Assembly (NCBI GenBank): GCA_016932575.1
Contig: JAFGCO010000067.1
Location: 1 to 64,000, forward strand
Length of the DNA: 64,000 nucleotides
DNA from: a bacterium
GTDB taxonomy: Bacteria > Zhuqueibacterota > QNDG01 > JAFGCO01
Direction of reading: 5' to 3'
Under the pieces are notes generated by a model. The model saw only the letters and a list, made by a program, of their open reading frames with translations, did not search any database and had not been told where the DNA came from. Both the position numbers and the translations under genes were made by a program. Of the stretch, positions 1 to 9,350 are shown piece after piece (within the stretch, counting starts at the first letter, position 1; every line of letters begins with the position of its first letter).

Positions 1-493
1 CGGGATCGGTCCAGCTCCAGTCGAAAAACACACCGTCAAATATCGTAAAGTCAATGTCTTCGGGCAGCAGGTCCAGACAGTGGTCAATGAACTGCTTGGG
101 TCCATGGCCGTCCCCGAGATCCACATAGGGACAGAGGGTGGTCAGATTCATCAGATAGTAATCGTTAAATAGAGGGATCAGACCGCCGTCTGCTTTATGG
201 TAGAACCATTCTTCCGGAGTTTCAGAGTTTTGATACGCCCAGAAACAGCCCGATGTCGCCAGAATGGGACGATCCGGCCTCAATGCTTTATGGGCCAGTG
301 CAGCATTGGATGAGCTCGGAAAACAGATGATATCAAAATCTTTCAATATATCCACATGCGCTTCCATGGTCTCGTTCACACCTGTGGTGAAAGTAAATCC
401 CCCGATCCTGGGATACGGCGGATTAAAATCCTGCGCGAATATTGAAATGTCAAGAATTAAAAACAGAATGAGAAATTTGCGATTATATTGCAA
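1..493 (-). CDS. Secreted putative glycoside hydrolase (GHL15-like), 3' part cut by window edge
   Basis: The reading frame stays open to the window edge, so only the first ~164 residues are seen. A TTG start is chosen because GGGAG lies about 7 bases upstream and the frame then opens with a signal peptide (hydrophobic FLILFLILDISIFA, likely cut before QDF). The mature part contains FDIICFPSSSNAALAHKAL and, near the break, DFTIFDGVFFDWSW. An aspartate-rich beta-strand of this kind is typical of TIM-barrel 'hypothetical glycoside hydrolase' families such as GHL15. The family assignment is inferred from the motif and general layout; substrate unknown. It lies downstream of, and on the same strand as, other secreted carbohydrate- or protein-degrading genes. 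Confidence 0.6.
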   Translation of the reverse strand, partial: MQYNRKFLILFLILDISIFAQDFNPPYPRIGGFTFTTGVNETMEAHVDILKDFDIICFPSSSNAALAHKALRPDRPILATSGCFWAYQNSETPEEWFYHKADGGLIPLFNDYYLMNLTTLCPYVDLGDGHGPKQFIDHCLDLLPEDIDFTIFDGVFFDWSWTDP

Positions 494-706
494 TCCCTGT
501 CTCCCTTTGATTTAAATCCGTCCAGTCACGCTGGATATAAACCGGCTTTAAAAATCCGGTTGCAGTGTTATGAAGATCATCTTGAAATTTCCAAAGCTCG
601 AATACGTATCCAAATCCAGATAAAAGCCCGCTTCTTTCAATCCTTCACACGATTCAAACTTTGAACCAGAAAATGTGTCAATAAGTATGCCAGATCGGAA
701 GAGATG

Positions 707-3076
707 TCAGCGGGTGAGTGTCTGCGGTTCAGCGCTCATCACGGACAGGTGATTGCGGTGATGAATCACAAGATAATAGGCTCCGTCCTCCGCGTCAAAC
801 AGCACCCCCTGGGTGCCGCTCATATTGCATAGGTAGCCGTTCCTGCTGAGCAGCGCGCTGCGCTGTTCCACGGCCGGTCCGGCCGGGTCGGTGCGCAGCT
901 CCACCAGCACCCAGTCCGCGATGCTGTCCGGTATGGCCGTGCAGGTGGCCGGCGCTTCCAGATAGGGGGACTCGGACGGCAGATGTCCGCCCGAATTCAA
1001 ATCCAGGCGCAGCGTGTCCCCGCCCGCCTCATACGCGCCCCCGATGAGCACCCGGGCATGCACTTCGAGTGCGTTGACCGTGACAGCTTCGAAATTGGAC
1101 CAGTTCCACCACTGGCCGTCCGCTTCCGCCCGCACACGGAACGCATAATGGCCGCTTTCCGAAAACTGCACATTCTCACTTTCCGAGGTGATCGAATTAT
1201 CGTAAGTCGTCCACTCGGATATATACGCATTGTTGATACTAAAATCATCAAAAAAGAATCTGCCATTTACATAACCAATATCCCATGCGTTTATTTCGTT
1301 AATACTCCATCGAAGCATGACCGATCGATTATGATACGCTGCAAGCTCCGAAGAAGGGATCGACTCATAAATCCAGACCTGATCTGTGGTATTGTAACTC
1401 TTTAATGTTTCCCATTCCACTCCGTCAAGTGAAATTTCCAATCTTGCTTCCAGACCATCAAACCATACTGTTGCCCAATAATAATTAATTGTTGATGTAT
1501 TACTGATATATATTGCTTTCTTAAGTGTTAATGAGCTAAATTCAGAATATACATAATCGCTGCCGCTCAGTCTTATAAACCACCCGCAAAATGAAGACGG
1601 AGAACTTTTTTTAATACTTGTATTGATTTCCCACTGTTTCCATACATCCCAGTCATTAAAATTCTCAGCATAATCAGTAAAATTCGGACTGTAATCATTA
1701 AAATTTACAGACTGCAAATCATAACTTGTTGCATTTAAGAAACCAGAAACATCCCATGATAGTGTGGTATCACTGCTTATAATTGTTTCTGACAATTCAT
1801 TCATAACCGGCGACGGGAGAATGTCCACTATTGCATTCGGTATTAAATAATAAGTATTTCCGGTAGTCACAATGGGCTCTTCAAGGTTGTACCACCCCTC
1901 CGGATTGCTCGCGGGATATCCATATCCACGCCATCCAAGATTGATATGAAAATACTTGTCTTCCCCTGTATTGTGCCGGACGCCGTCCACAACCACACTG
2001 TGTCCGCCACCTGAGCGGCGGATGGACAGGATAGCGGAACGCGAATCTTCCATATTTGAATACAGTTTATCAAGAAATGTCGCAGAGCTGTCCAGATATT
2101 CCCCTGAGTAACGAAAAAACCTCTGTAAGGCCTGATCGATTAATTTCGGAGAGGCCGACGATCCGGATGCTGCATAATCCATTTCCACTGCGATCCCGCA
2201 ATGCGATGTCAGCAACCCTGCTGCCTGCCTCTGGATTTCCGTGCCGCCGCTCTGATAACTGTCTAACATATTCGCCCAGTCATAGGCAGCCGCTGAAAAA
2301 TCAGCGGACAGCACTTCGGCAGGATCACTGCCGTTGTCCCAGGTATAGGAGTAGGAATTGGTCCCGGTGGGCGGCCATTCATAATAATTCATCACCTGGG
2401 CCATGGCTGTCGCGACACATCCGCACACGTAATTCCCGGCGCTGCCTTCCGCGTACGGGGGGGTATAATAATTCCATACTGCCAGACCATGGACAAAATC
2501 ATTATTGTGCGTGCCCTGCCCCCAGGTCGAAGCCAGGAACGGTCCGAATTCCACGTCATACTGCAATTTCGAGAGTCCTGCTTTTTCGAGCCCCCGAAGC
2601 TGGCCGCTGCCGGCCGATTCGAGTGCCTGCCTTTTGCCGCGTGCGCGGTCGATACGATCCTGCGGTACCGCGCCGTCGCGAAGCGCGCGCATGCGCTCCG
2701 GAATATCCGCGCGCAGCAGGTGCAGCAGAACATTTTGTTCTGTTTCCTCGGCCATAAACCGGGATTCCGTGGAATAAGCAATCACAGGAGTCATGCGGTC
2801 ATCCGGAGACACGACTACATAGCCTGTGGGTTCCAGGTCCACTACATAGGCAACAATTTCCTCCCCTTTCTCGTCTGTCACCTCGAGCACCGCTTCTCCG
2901 GCTTTGAACGGCTTCTTCGCCTGTTCCGCGCGTACATAGGGCGGGCTGGTTTTCAGCCAGCCTTTGGCAATATTCTTAATATTTGTTTTTTCTGTACTTG
3001 CGGCATTGCTGTATTGAAGCGTGAATACGGATAAAAAGAGAGTTGTTAAACATGTCCATCGAAATAAAAAAGACAT
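707..3076 (-). CDS. Secreted C10-family (streptopain-like) cysteine protease with C-terminal HRNHL module
   Basis: The start is taken at the second Met (MSFLFRW), nine codons inside the longest frame. It gives a clean signal peptide (to about residue 25) and has GGGGAT upstream. Residues ~30-130 resemble the Spi/streptopain inhibitory propeptide (DEKGEEIVAYVVDLEPTGY). The catalytic Cys sits in GCVATAMAQVMNYYEWP (about C220). The catalytic His sits in GGHSVVVDG (about H359), followed by HINLGWRG, which corresponds to the NWGWGG segment of streptopain. A beta-sandwich region of ~300 residues follows. The last ~115 residues form a module shared with two neighbours, ending VIHHRNHLSVMSAEPQ. It probably degrades extracellular protein; self-activation by propeptide cleavage is inferred from the family. 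No dockerin-like repeats follow the module in this copy. Confidence 0.85.
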   Translation of the reverse strand: MSFLFRWTCLTTLFLSVFTLQYSNAASTEKTNIKNIAKGWLKTSPPYVRAEQAKKPFKAGEAVLEVTDEKGEEIVAYVVDLEPTGYVVVSPDDRMTPVIAYSTESRFMAEETEQNVLLHLLRADIPERMRALRDGAVPQDRIDRARGKRQALESAGSGQLRGLEKAGLSKLQYDVEFGPFLASTWGQGTHNNDFVHGLAVWNYYTPPYAEGSAGNYVCGCVATAMAQVMNYYEWPPTGTNSYSYTWDNGSDPAEVLSADFSAAAYDWANMLDSYQSGGTEIQRQAAGLLTSHCGIAVEMDYAASGSSASPKLIDQALQRFFRYSGEYLDSSATFLDKLYSNMEDSRSAILSIRRSGGGHSVVVDGVRHNTGEDKYFHINLGWRGYGYPASNPEGWYNLEEPIVTTGNTYYLIPNAIVDILPSPVMNELSETIISSDTTLSWDVSGFLNATSYDLQSVNFNDYSPNFTDYAENFNDWDVWKQWEINTSIKKSSPSSFCGWFIRLSGSDYVYSEFSSLTLKKAIYISNTSTINYYWATVWFDGLEARLEISLDGVEWETLKSYNTTDQVWIYESIPSSELAAYHNRSVMLRWSINEINAWDIGYVNGRFFFDDFSINNAYISEWTTYDNSITSESENVQFSESGHYAFRVRAEADGQWWNWSNFEAVTVNALEVHARVLIGGAYEAGGDTLRLDLNSGGHLPSESPYLEAPATCTAIPDSIADWVLVELRTDPAGPAVEQRSALLSRNGYLCNMSGTQGVLFDAEDGAYYLVIHHRNHLSVMSAEPQTLTR

Positions 3077-3156
3077 TTCTATATCCCCGTTTGTCTCATG
3101 CATGAATATATATTATAAAAGGCAAATGCTGTGCCGGGAATGTTATTTTTATAACT

Positions 3157-3285
3157 AGACTGTCGATAAAGTCGTAAATTTAACCTCCCGGAGGTTTTAA
3201 AATTAAAATTGCATATTGAAAATATTAAGCTTATTTAACCTCCCGGAGGTTATAAATACCGTTTACAAAGGTTTTTCGACAGTCT
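3157..3285. repeat. MITE-like element with two copies of a 15-bp palindrome
   Basis: The 129-bp stretch is bounded by perfect 10-bp terminal inverted repeats, AGACTGTCGA (3157-3166) and TCGACAGTCT (3276-3285). Inside are two identical copies of the palindrome AACCTCCCGGAGGTT (3182-3196 and 3237-3251). No coding frame is present. This structure fits a non-autonomous transposable element. It lies between the start of the C10 protease gene and the terminator of the FG-GAP gene. Confidence 0.7.
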
Positions 3286-3304
3286 CAACAGATGTTTTAA
3301 TGTA

Positions 3305-3336
3305 AAAAAAAGGCTGGCGTTGGGCCAGCCTTTTTT
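3305..3336 (-). terminator. Rho-independent terminator after the FG-GAP protein gene
   Basis: The hairpin AAGGCTGGC / GCCAGCCTT is flanked by A and T runs. On the minus strand it is followed by a run of about eight T. It lies about 30 bp past the stop codon at 3365. Confidence 0.85.
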
Positions 3337-3364
3337 ATTAAATACGCTATTTAAATAAAAGCAT

Positions 3365-5650
3365 CTATGGAACCGGGGAACTCTGACCATTGTTTGGACG
3401 CCATACAAGATTTTTATCAACCGCAGTTACTGCTCCATCAATATTCATATCCGCATCCAAGTAACCGATATTGCCGTTATCTGGCCTCCAAACAAGATTT
3501 TTGTCAATCGCAGTCACGGCCCCGTCATTGTTCGCATCCCCAGCATACATACCATATACACCTGTATCCACTGTTTTTGCGTAATTATTATAATTATTAG
3601 TGATATTGTTGGTAAAATTGTATACTGTTGAACTGATATCACTCATTGGATGGGCCGTGGACGACATCGTTTTCAAATGATTCCGATGATCAACTTCAAT
3701 ATAATAACTGCTGCCTGATGTCGCATTCATAAAAATATATTCGGTCACACCGTCATCCGCGACGACCATGCCGTCATTTCTCAATAACGCGCTGATGGAA
3801 TCCACGTATGCCAACCCCGGAGACTGCCTTAACTTCACATATACCCAGTCCACAATATCATCAGAAGGAATTTCCTCGACCTCCCGGTTATCGGGATAAG
3901 GAGATGTGATCGGTAAAAATCCATATCCATTCATTGTTGTTTTCATGCTGTCACCGGTCGCGTCATAGGGCCCTTCAAGAAAAACCTTCAGGGCGACCCG
4001 GACATCTGTTGTATTGATAGTGATGGTCTGGTCCGCAGACACATTACGGCTGGTGGCGCGGCGGCCGCATACAAATTCCACGGTCACATCCACAGCCGTG
4101 TGGGTTCCCAGCCCGAAATGCAGCACCGGATCATTCTGCCCAAGGTAACCGATAGCGCCGCATGCTTCCCTGAGCCCGATTTGAGTCAGATTGCCTCCCC
4201 GTTTGGGGTAAATCCCCCCCTGATTCTCGGGAGACACATAGACCTTGGCCCCGAAAGCGCCCGCCTGGCCCTGGGGAGAGACAAGCTTGACTTTCAGAAA
4301 ATGATAGGATGTGCTCAGCTGGTTCTTGATCACATGGGCCCACGAAAGTTTTCCGGTCATGACAAAATCAAGGTCACCATCATTGTCCAGATCTGCGAGC
4401 GCCACGCTTCTGGGATCATCCACATCCGCGTTGGGAATGCTCACCGTGGACGAGGGGCTTAATGAGCCGGAACCGTTGTTCATAAAAGGCGCGGAATATC
4501 CAGAAACCACGAGATCCAGCCAGCCGTCATTGTCCAGATCGCCGAACGCGCCACAATAGCCGTCCACCTCGCTCCATCCCTGGAATTCCTTGAAATAGGT
4601 GCCCGGCTGAATCGGATCCGGATTGTACAGATTGTTCGTAAACAGATGGGAATCGTTCCCGTTCACTTCAATACAGAAAAGGTCAAAATCACCGTCATTG
4701 TCAATATCCGCCAATGTGGCGCCTTCACCCATCACGCCCGACGAAGTATCGCCGCTGACCGTGCTCACAAAGAATCCGGTAATCGAGGAATCGTCGATGG
4801 CCGTGTACGTTCCGTTTCCGTCACTATTTTGAAGCACATACGGTTTCCCGTTACGGTTTCCGGCAAACAGATCCATGTCTCCGTCATTATCATAATCAGA
4901 GGATGTGGCTCCCTGAGCCACCTTCGCCGTGACCAGCTGACCTCCGGTAATGCTCGAATAGCTCCAGCTTCCTGCATCCTTTTGATAAAATTCATCGGGA
5001 TGCGAGGTGGCATAAGGAACGTCAATATCCCCTCCCCGGTAACCGGCCACGCCATAAATATCCAGATCCCCGTCACCGTCTTTATCCAAAGCGATCACAC
5101 CGCGCGTTTTCTTCAACGTGCCTGAAATGTCCGAATCGATCATTTCGGTAAAATAAGAGGGGCCGTCATTCCTGTAGAGCTGAATGGGTTCACCGGTGCT
5201 TCCGCCTGACGCGATCGTTCCTCCGTTAATTAAATCATAATCTCCGTCATTGTCCAGATCCGCCCAGCATGCCCCGTGTGTGCCATAGTCGACATCTTCG
5301 ATATGATAGGTATAGCTCATTTTTGTAAACTGAAAATCACCATCGTTGATGAAAAACCGTTCGTGGCAATTCTGATTGTGATAGATTGTAATATACATGT
5401 CGGTACGTCCGTCCCCGTTCACATCCGCAAAACAGACGCCATGGGGCCAGAGCGTATAGGTTTCGCTTTTCACTTCGGCACAGGTGCTGTCCACAAAGCT
5501 CAGGGCTGAAAGCGACGGCGGCGAAACGCCTTCGGTTTTCCTCGGCGCGCTGCTGTTCTGCAATTCCGCCCTGCCGTGTACCGTAAAAAGCCAGAATCCG
5601 GCCATGATGAACAGCATGGCACACACAATTTTTTGTAGCTGCCTGCTCAT
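3365..5650 (-). CDS. Secreted FG-GAP/VCBS repeat protein with ASPIC/UnbV domain, HRNHL module and dockerin-like repeats
   Basis: ATG start with GAGGGGGG a few bases upstream. A signal peptide covers about residues 1-28. Residues ~40-440 hold repeated DLDNDGDxD calcium-binding FG-GAP/VCBS motifs, which form a beta-propeller in integrin-like proteins. Residues ~445-545 match the ASPIC/UnbV (CRTAC1) pattern (HFLKVKL, GAFGAKVYV, LHFGLG). The HRNHL module shared with the two flanking genes follows. The last ~60 residues contain two dockerin-like calcium loops, DANNDGAVTAID and DMNIDGAVTAVD, each followed by KNLVWRPxNG, ending SSPVP. It is likely a secreted or surface-displayed binding protein. It is the only protein here with both the module and the paired loops, so it may show the ancestral C-terminus. 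Ligand unknown. Confidence 0.85.
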   Translation of the reverse strand: MSRQLQKIVCAMLFIMAGFWLFTVHGRAELQNSSAPRKTEGVSPPSLSALSFVDSTCAEVKSETYTLWPHGVCFADVNGDGRTDMYITIYHNQNCHERFFINDGDFQFTKMSYTYHIEDVDYGTHGACWADLDNDGDYDLINGGTIASGGSTGEPIQLYRNDGPSYFTEMIDSDISGTLKKTRGVIALDKDGDGDLDIYGVAGYRGGDIDVPYATSHPDEFYQKDAGSWSYSSITGGQLVTAKVAQGATSSDYDNDGDMDLFAGNRNGKPYVLQNSDGNGTYTAIDDSSITGFFVSTVSGDTSSGVMGEGATLADIDNDGDFDLFCIEVNGNDSHLFTNNLYNPDPIQPGTYFKEFQGWSEVDGYCGAFGDLDNDGWLDLVVSGYSAPFMNNGSGSLSPSSTVSIPNADVDDPRSVALADLDNDGDLDFVMTGKLSWAHVIKNQLSTSYHFLKVKLVSPQGQAGAFGAKVYVSPENQGGIYPKRGGNLTQIGLREACGAIGYLGQNDPVLHFGLGTHTAVDVTVEFVCGRRATSRNVSADQTITINTTDVRVALKVFLEGPYDATGDSMKTTMNGYGFLPITSPYPDNREVEEIPSDDIVDWVYVKLRQSPGLAYVDSISALLRNDGMVVADDGVTEYIFMNATSGSSYYIEVDHRNHLKTMSSTAHPMSDISSTVYNFTNNITNNYNNYAKTVDTGVYGMYAGDANNDGAVTAIDKNLVWRPDNGNIGYLDADMNIDGAVTAVDKNLVWRPNNGQSSPVP

Positions 5651-5740
5651 AATACCCCCCTCAAAAAATATGGCGACATGAAATCATGCATCCCTGTTTG
5701 CCTGATTTAAATACGCTTGAAAACCCCTGCCACTTGTCTT

Positions 5741-7663
5741 TTATTCCAGGCCGACCGGATCTGCGCTCATCACAGGCAAATGATTCCGGTGGTTAATTAC
5801 AATATAATAATTTCCGGGATCAATTTCCAGCCAAATCTGTCCGGTGATGCCGTCATCGGCCACGACCCTTCCGTCCTGGTGCAGAAAAGAGCTTCTCGAA
5901 ATAACAGCGTCTCCGGATGCGGTTTCGCGCAGCTGCACGAGTACCCAGTCCACAACTCCCGACGGAATCTCTTCCACAGTCCGAAGATCTTCCTCATAGG
6001 GCGCCGTAAGCGGCACCTCGTCCCCGGTATTCAGGTCAAGTCGCATCTGGGAAGAAGAGGACTCGTACGCGCCTTCCAGAAAGATCCTGGATTTCAGGGT
6101 GCAGCCAAATCCCACTGCCACCGCCCAGTCCGATTGTGAAGGCAGTGTCACGGTCTGATTCTGTGCCTCAAGCCATCCGAGCCCGATTTCTGCGTAGGGC
6201 GCCAAAGCATTGACAGCTATAGCAAATCTCGGGCCAGGCATGCCTGACAAATCCATATCAACAGAGGAAGCGTCTTTGATGTAAAAGATGTAATCCAGGA
6301 GGTTCGGACGTTTCAGGCAGTATCCGTCGGTGATGGTGTTGTCCCGGACCATATCCTGATGAAACCGGTCCTGCATGAATGTGGCATAGGTCTTAATGCA
6401 GGCCGCGCTGTCATAGGGCAGCGAAGAATACCCCGGGCCTTCTTCATAGACCCAGCTGCTGTTCATGAAATTACCCCAGATATTCGCCACGCCGCCGGCC
6501 ATCGTGGAATAATAAAGCCCCCGGATGGTCATTAACTCAGTATAATCTTTTTCTGGACTAAATCCGCGGATTCGAAACCGGTCTTCAGAAAAAACAGGCT
6601 GGTTTGGAATGGCGTCAAAAGCGGCCATATACACATTTATATCCGGCAGATGATGTTCATAGCTTGAATAATCGAGCCCGTCATTCCAGGAAATGTAAGG
6701 GCTGTGATCTGTGCCTGTATTTGGCCCGGCCGGTCGTCCGCCTAAAAAATGGGGCCAGCCTCCGAAATACTGATGCAGATGAAAATGCCAATATTCAAGT
6801 TCTTCTTCATCACCCCAAATTTCCCCCTCATATTCCTCAGTACCAAGATCGAAGCCATACCCCATGGACCATCCGGGCAGGGGCCCCAGCCGCCCCGCGA
6901 TGTACCGCAAAAGGCGGTGATGAACATCACTGTCATATCCCCATCGCGAAATAGACGCACGATGCTGTGCATCACCCCACTGCCAGATATGGACCATGCC
7001 GCCCGCCGCATGGGTTTCGGCAATCACATATTCCACGCACTGAAAGGTTTCAGGATCCGGATTGGGATCTTCACTCAGATTGTCCCATGTGCCTTCACCG
7101 AGCTGAAACCACTGGCAGGCGCATGTAAAATGAAATCCGCTGAATCCGTGTCCGGCAATAAAGGTCTGAATTCTCTCATCCGTGGATACCTGATCCTGAT
7201 ACGCCGGATTGGGAAACATGACCAGCTGCGGCACAAAGGCGGTTTCAGTTCCCTGCCAGCCCCATCTGTTGCCGAAATTCCTGAGAAATCCATGGGTGCC
7301 GGGATCCGGATTCTCATTGATGGTTACGGATCCGGCCCGTCTGTCTAAATCCGCATTGTCGCTGAATGATTCATAATTCCAGGTTCCGGTTTTTGTTCCG
7401 GTAAACCGGAACTTCCAGCCCTCCCAGGTATCGGTCGAATCGTAAAACATGAGTGTTCTGACCGTATCTCCGCTTCCCGAATGGGTAAATTTTACAGCGG
7501 CAATGACATCAAAGTGATTTCCGGAATAGGAGACATCGGATTCAGGGATTTCCCACTCCATATACGGAGACCACTGCGTGCCTGTCTGGCCGAATAACTG
7601 CATGAAAGTACATAAGATCCCTCCGATCATCACCTTATTTACTGCCCGGGTCCGCAAGCGCAT
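5741..7663 (-). CDS. Secreted DUF5060/DUF4038-type glycoside hydrolase with HRNHL module
   Basis: ATG start, AGGAT about nine bases upstream, signal peptide to about residue 27 (ends LFGQ). Residues ~30-120 look like the DUF5060 beta-sandwich (WEGWKFRFTGTKTGTWNYES). The next ~380 residues look like a TIM-barrel glycosidase of the DUF4038/apiosidase-like group (GFSGFHFTCACQWFQLGEGTWDN, PVFSEDRFRIRGFSP, YYSTMAGGVANIWG). The glutamate in PVFSED and the acids in GYDFDLGTEEYEGE-like segments are candidate catalytic residues, not proven. The C-terminal ~115 residues form the shared module (VINHRNHLPVMSADP) and stop there, as in the C10 protease. Substrate unknown; probably a plant or microbial polysaccharide. 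Confidence 0.75.
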   Translation of the reverse strand: MRLRTRAVNKVMIGGILCTFMQLFGQTGTQWSPYMEWEIPESDVSYSGNHFDVIAAVKFTHSGSGDTVRTLMFYDSTDTWEGWKFRFTGTKTGTWNYESFSDNADLDRRAGSVTINENPDPGTHGFLRNFGNRWGWQGTETAFVPQLVMFPNPAYQDQVSTDERIQTFIAGHGFSGFHFTCACQWFQLGEGTWDNLSEDPNPDPETFQCVEYVIAETHAAGGMVHIWQWGDAQHRASISRWGYDSDVHHRLLRYIAGRLGPLPGWSMGYGFDLGTEEYEGEIWGDEEELEYWHFHLHQYFGGWPHFLGGRPAGPNTGTDHSPYISWNDGLDYSSYEHHLPDINVYMAAFDAIPNQPVFSEDRFRIRGFSPEKDYTELMTIRGLYYSTMAGGVANIWGNFMNSSWVYEEGPGYSSLPYDSAACIKTYATFMQDRFHQDMVRDNTITDGYCLKRPNLLDYIFYIKDASSVDMDLSGMPGPRFAIAVNALAPYAEIGLGWLEAQNQTVTLPSQSDWAVAVGFGCTLKSRIFLEGAYESSSSQMRLDLNTGDEVPLTAPYEEDLRTVEEIPSGVVDWVLVQLRETASGDAVISRSSFLHQDGRVVADDGITGQIWLEIDPGNYYIVINHRNHLPVMSADPVGLE

Positions 7664-7994
7664 ACTGAATTATCCTGATATTTGTTTGATCTTAAAATCA
7701 TTTTATCCTTTTTCATCTGGCACGGCTGCCGCTCTTTTTGACCCCTTCATTTGACCGCATCATTTTGATGACACCCGGATCAAGTTTGATAAATGCCGCA
7801 AACACAACGCCTGAGACTGAAATGTGACAAAAACTTAAAAACCGGCCTCTCATCCGGTAAAATCTGGTTGCACGAAACCGGTAAACACCCATCCGGTGAT
7901 GACCAATTTTTCATTTCAGCAGGATTCATGCTGTATCTTCCCGAAATTTATGCCGCGCCTTGCGGCATTTTCCGTGTTCCCATTAAGGTAAATA

Positions 7995-8030
7995 AAAAAG
8001 CCGCCGGAGCACTCTCTCCGGCGGCTTTTT
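7995..8030 (-). terminator. Rho-independent terminator for the cohesin-like gene
   Basis: Perfect 15-bp inverted repeat (7995-8009 with 8016-8030, core GCCGCCGGAG) around a 6-base loop, with a T6 run on the minus strand. It lies 215 bp past the stop at 8245, with the heptamer repeats between. The rest of 7664-8244 shows no gene. Confidence 0.85.
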
Positions 8031-8164
8031 ATCATATTTATATCACTGTTGTTTTCATATTGTTCGGGCATTATCATTTTCACCATTTTTGCCCTTTTAC
8101 TCTATCGAACCTGATTCTCCCGCCTTATCGTTTACTGATTTGTTTTTCTCTGCTTTTATGTCTT

Positions 8165-8241
8165 TTCCTTGTTTCTTGCTTCTTATTTCTTGTTTCTTGT
8201 TTCTTATTTCTTGATTCCTGTTTCCTGATTCCTGTTTCTTG
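8165..8241. repeat. Tandem heptanucleotide repeat, about 11 units of WTTCYTG
   Basis: Eleven consecutive 7-bp units read (A/T/C)TTC(C/T)T(G/A) on the plus strand. On the minus strand they read CAAGAAA or CAGGAAT. The array starts three bases past the stop codon of the cohesin-like gene and lies in its predicted 3' untranslated region. Units differ at one or two positions. Confidence 0.9.
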
Positions 8242-8244
8242 TCT

Positions 8245-9330
8245 CTATCTTATCAGCGTCATCTTCCGCATCTGGACAAAATCGGCGGCCTGCATGCGCA
8301 GAAAATACACACCACTGGCCAGTTTCTGACCTCTGTTATTCGTGCCGTCCCAGGTTTCTGTGTACCTTCCGGGCATTTGCTGCTTGCTGTAAATAGTTGT
8401 TACCTCCTTGCCCAGCAGGCTGTACACCTTGATGGTTACATCCGCAATTTCAGGCACGTCATAGGTGAATGTGGTCAGCGGATTAAACGGATTGGGATAA
8501 TTCTGTTCCAGAGCGAACACTTCGGGAATAATCCTGGCTTCGACCGAAATGGGACCGTACTGCTGACTGCTGCCGTCCGCGCCTTTTTCTTCGATCTTGT
8601 AATATAACGTGCCGTTTGTTTCAACATTCGCATCCACGAATGTGTATTCCGCGCCGGAAGAATTGTTGCCCTGGCTCGAAATGAGGCTTGTGGTTAAGAG
8701 CTCGTATTCGCCGTCTTCCGTATCCGAACGCCATACATGAAATCCCATGCTGTTCACTTCACTTTGCGTGGTCCAGCTGAGTTCGATGCCTTCCACTGTG
8801 GATTCAGCCTGAATATCAGTCATCTGGACGGGCAGTGAAACATCAAGGTTATTTAAAACACCCGGATCCAATAATGTTGTATTATCATCATCAAAAGCAG
8901 AAAATGTTACATCAGAACCAAGCCAAACAAGATTCGATGATTGACCCGCATCATCTACATCAAACCGAACGGTTGCTACATCCATCCAACCTGTGGTGAC
9001 ATCTATACCATTATCAGCAATTAAAAGCTCAATATTGACAGATGCATTGCTGGGATTAGTCACAGTCATTGTTTCATAAAAAGTACCACTGAAATTATGG
9101 GCGACAAGCAGTGATGCGTTACTTAATGCTGACGTATTATAATCAAAAGAAAAGTTTGCGTCGCCCAGCTTATCCCAATCTGTATTATTTCGCTTGATCT
9201 GTACTTTTACGTCAAAATGAACTTGATCATTCGTAATCACCACAAATTGAAGATCAAAATCATCGGCTGCAAATAAACTGACAGTCATTATTGCCAGCAA
9301 TATACAAATCACTTTACCTTTATGTGCCAT
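8245..9330 (-). CDS. Secreted cohesin-like protein with T9SS-type C-terminal sorting domain
   Basis: ATG start with GGGAG upstream and a signal peptide to about residue 22 (SLFAADDF). Residues ~25-165 form an all-beta domain whose layout recalls cohesins (QVHFDVKVQIKR, LGDANFSFDYNTSAL, WMDVATVRFDV). This is an inference from pattern, not a close match. Residues ~170-265 look like an Fn3-type segment (ELSWTTQSEVNSMGFHVWRS), common in FCB secreted proteins. The last ~90 residues are a FlgD-Ig-like/T9SS type A domain (NYPNPFNPLTTF, GVYFLRM, ending KMTLIR). The gene starts 20 bp after the stop of the dockerin-like gene, so the two are probably co-transcribed. The T9SS machinery itself is not in the window. 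Confidence 0.7.
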   Translation of the reverse strand: MAHKGKVICILLAIMTVSLFAADDFDLQFVVITNDQVHFDVKVQIKRNNTDWDKLGDANFSFDYNTSALSNASLLVAHNFSGTFYETMTVTNPSNASVNIELLIADNGIDVTTGWMDVATVRFDVDDAGQSSNLVWLGSDVTFSAFDDDNTTLLDPGVLNNLDVSLPVQMTDIQAESTVEGIELSWTTQSEVNSMGFHVWRSDTEDGEYELLTTSLISSQGNNSSGAEYTFVDANVETNGTLYYKIEEKGADGSSQQYGPISVEARIIPEVFALEQNYPNPFNPLTTFTYDVPEIADVTIKVYSLLGKEVTTIYSKQQMPGRYTETWDGTNNRGQKLASGVYFLRMQAADFVQMRKMTLIR

Positions 9331-9350
9331 TTTTTTTCTCCCATATTATT

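Noticed and set aside
2056-2757. 233-codon plus-strand frame opposite the C10 protease
   Set aside because: Mirror frame of a GC-rich real gene; composition (Arg/Pro-rich) and lack of a start site mark it as a shadow.
8165-8241. Possible CRISPR array
   Set aside because: Units are 7 bp in direct tandem without spacers; no cas genes in the window.
7793-8329. 178-codon plus-strand frame covering the heptamer array
   Set aside because: Its C-terminal part is only low-complexity Phe/Leu/Ser/Cys from the TTTCTTG repeat, it overlaps the cohesin-like gene, and it crosses a terminator.
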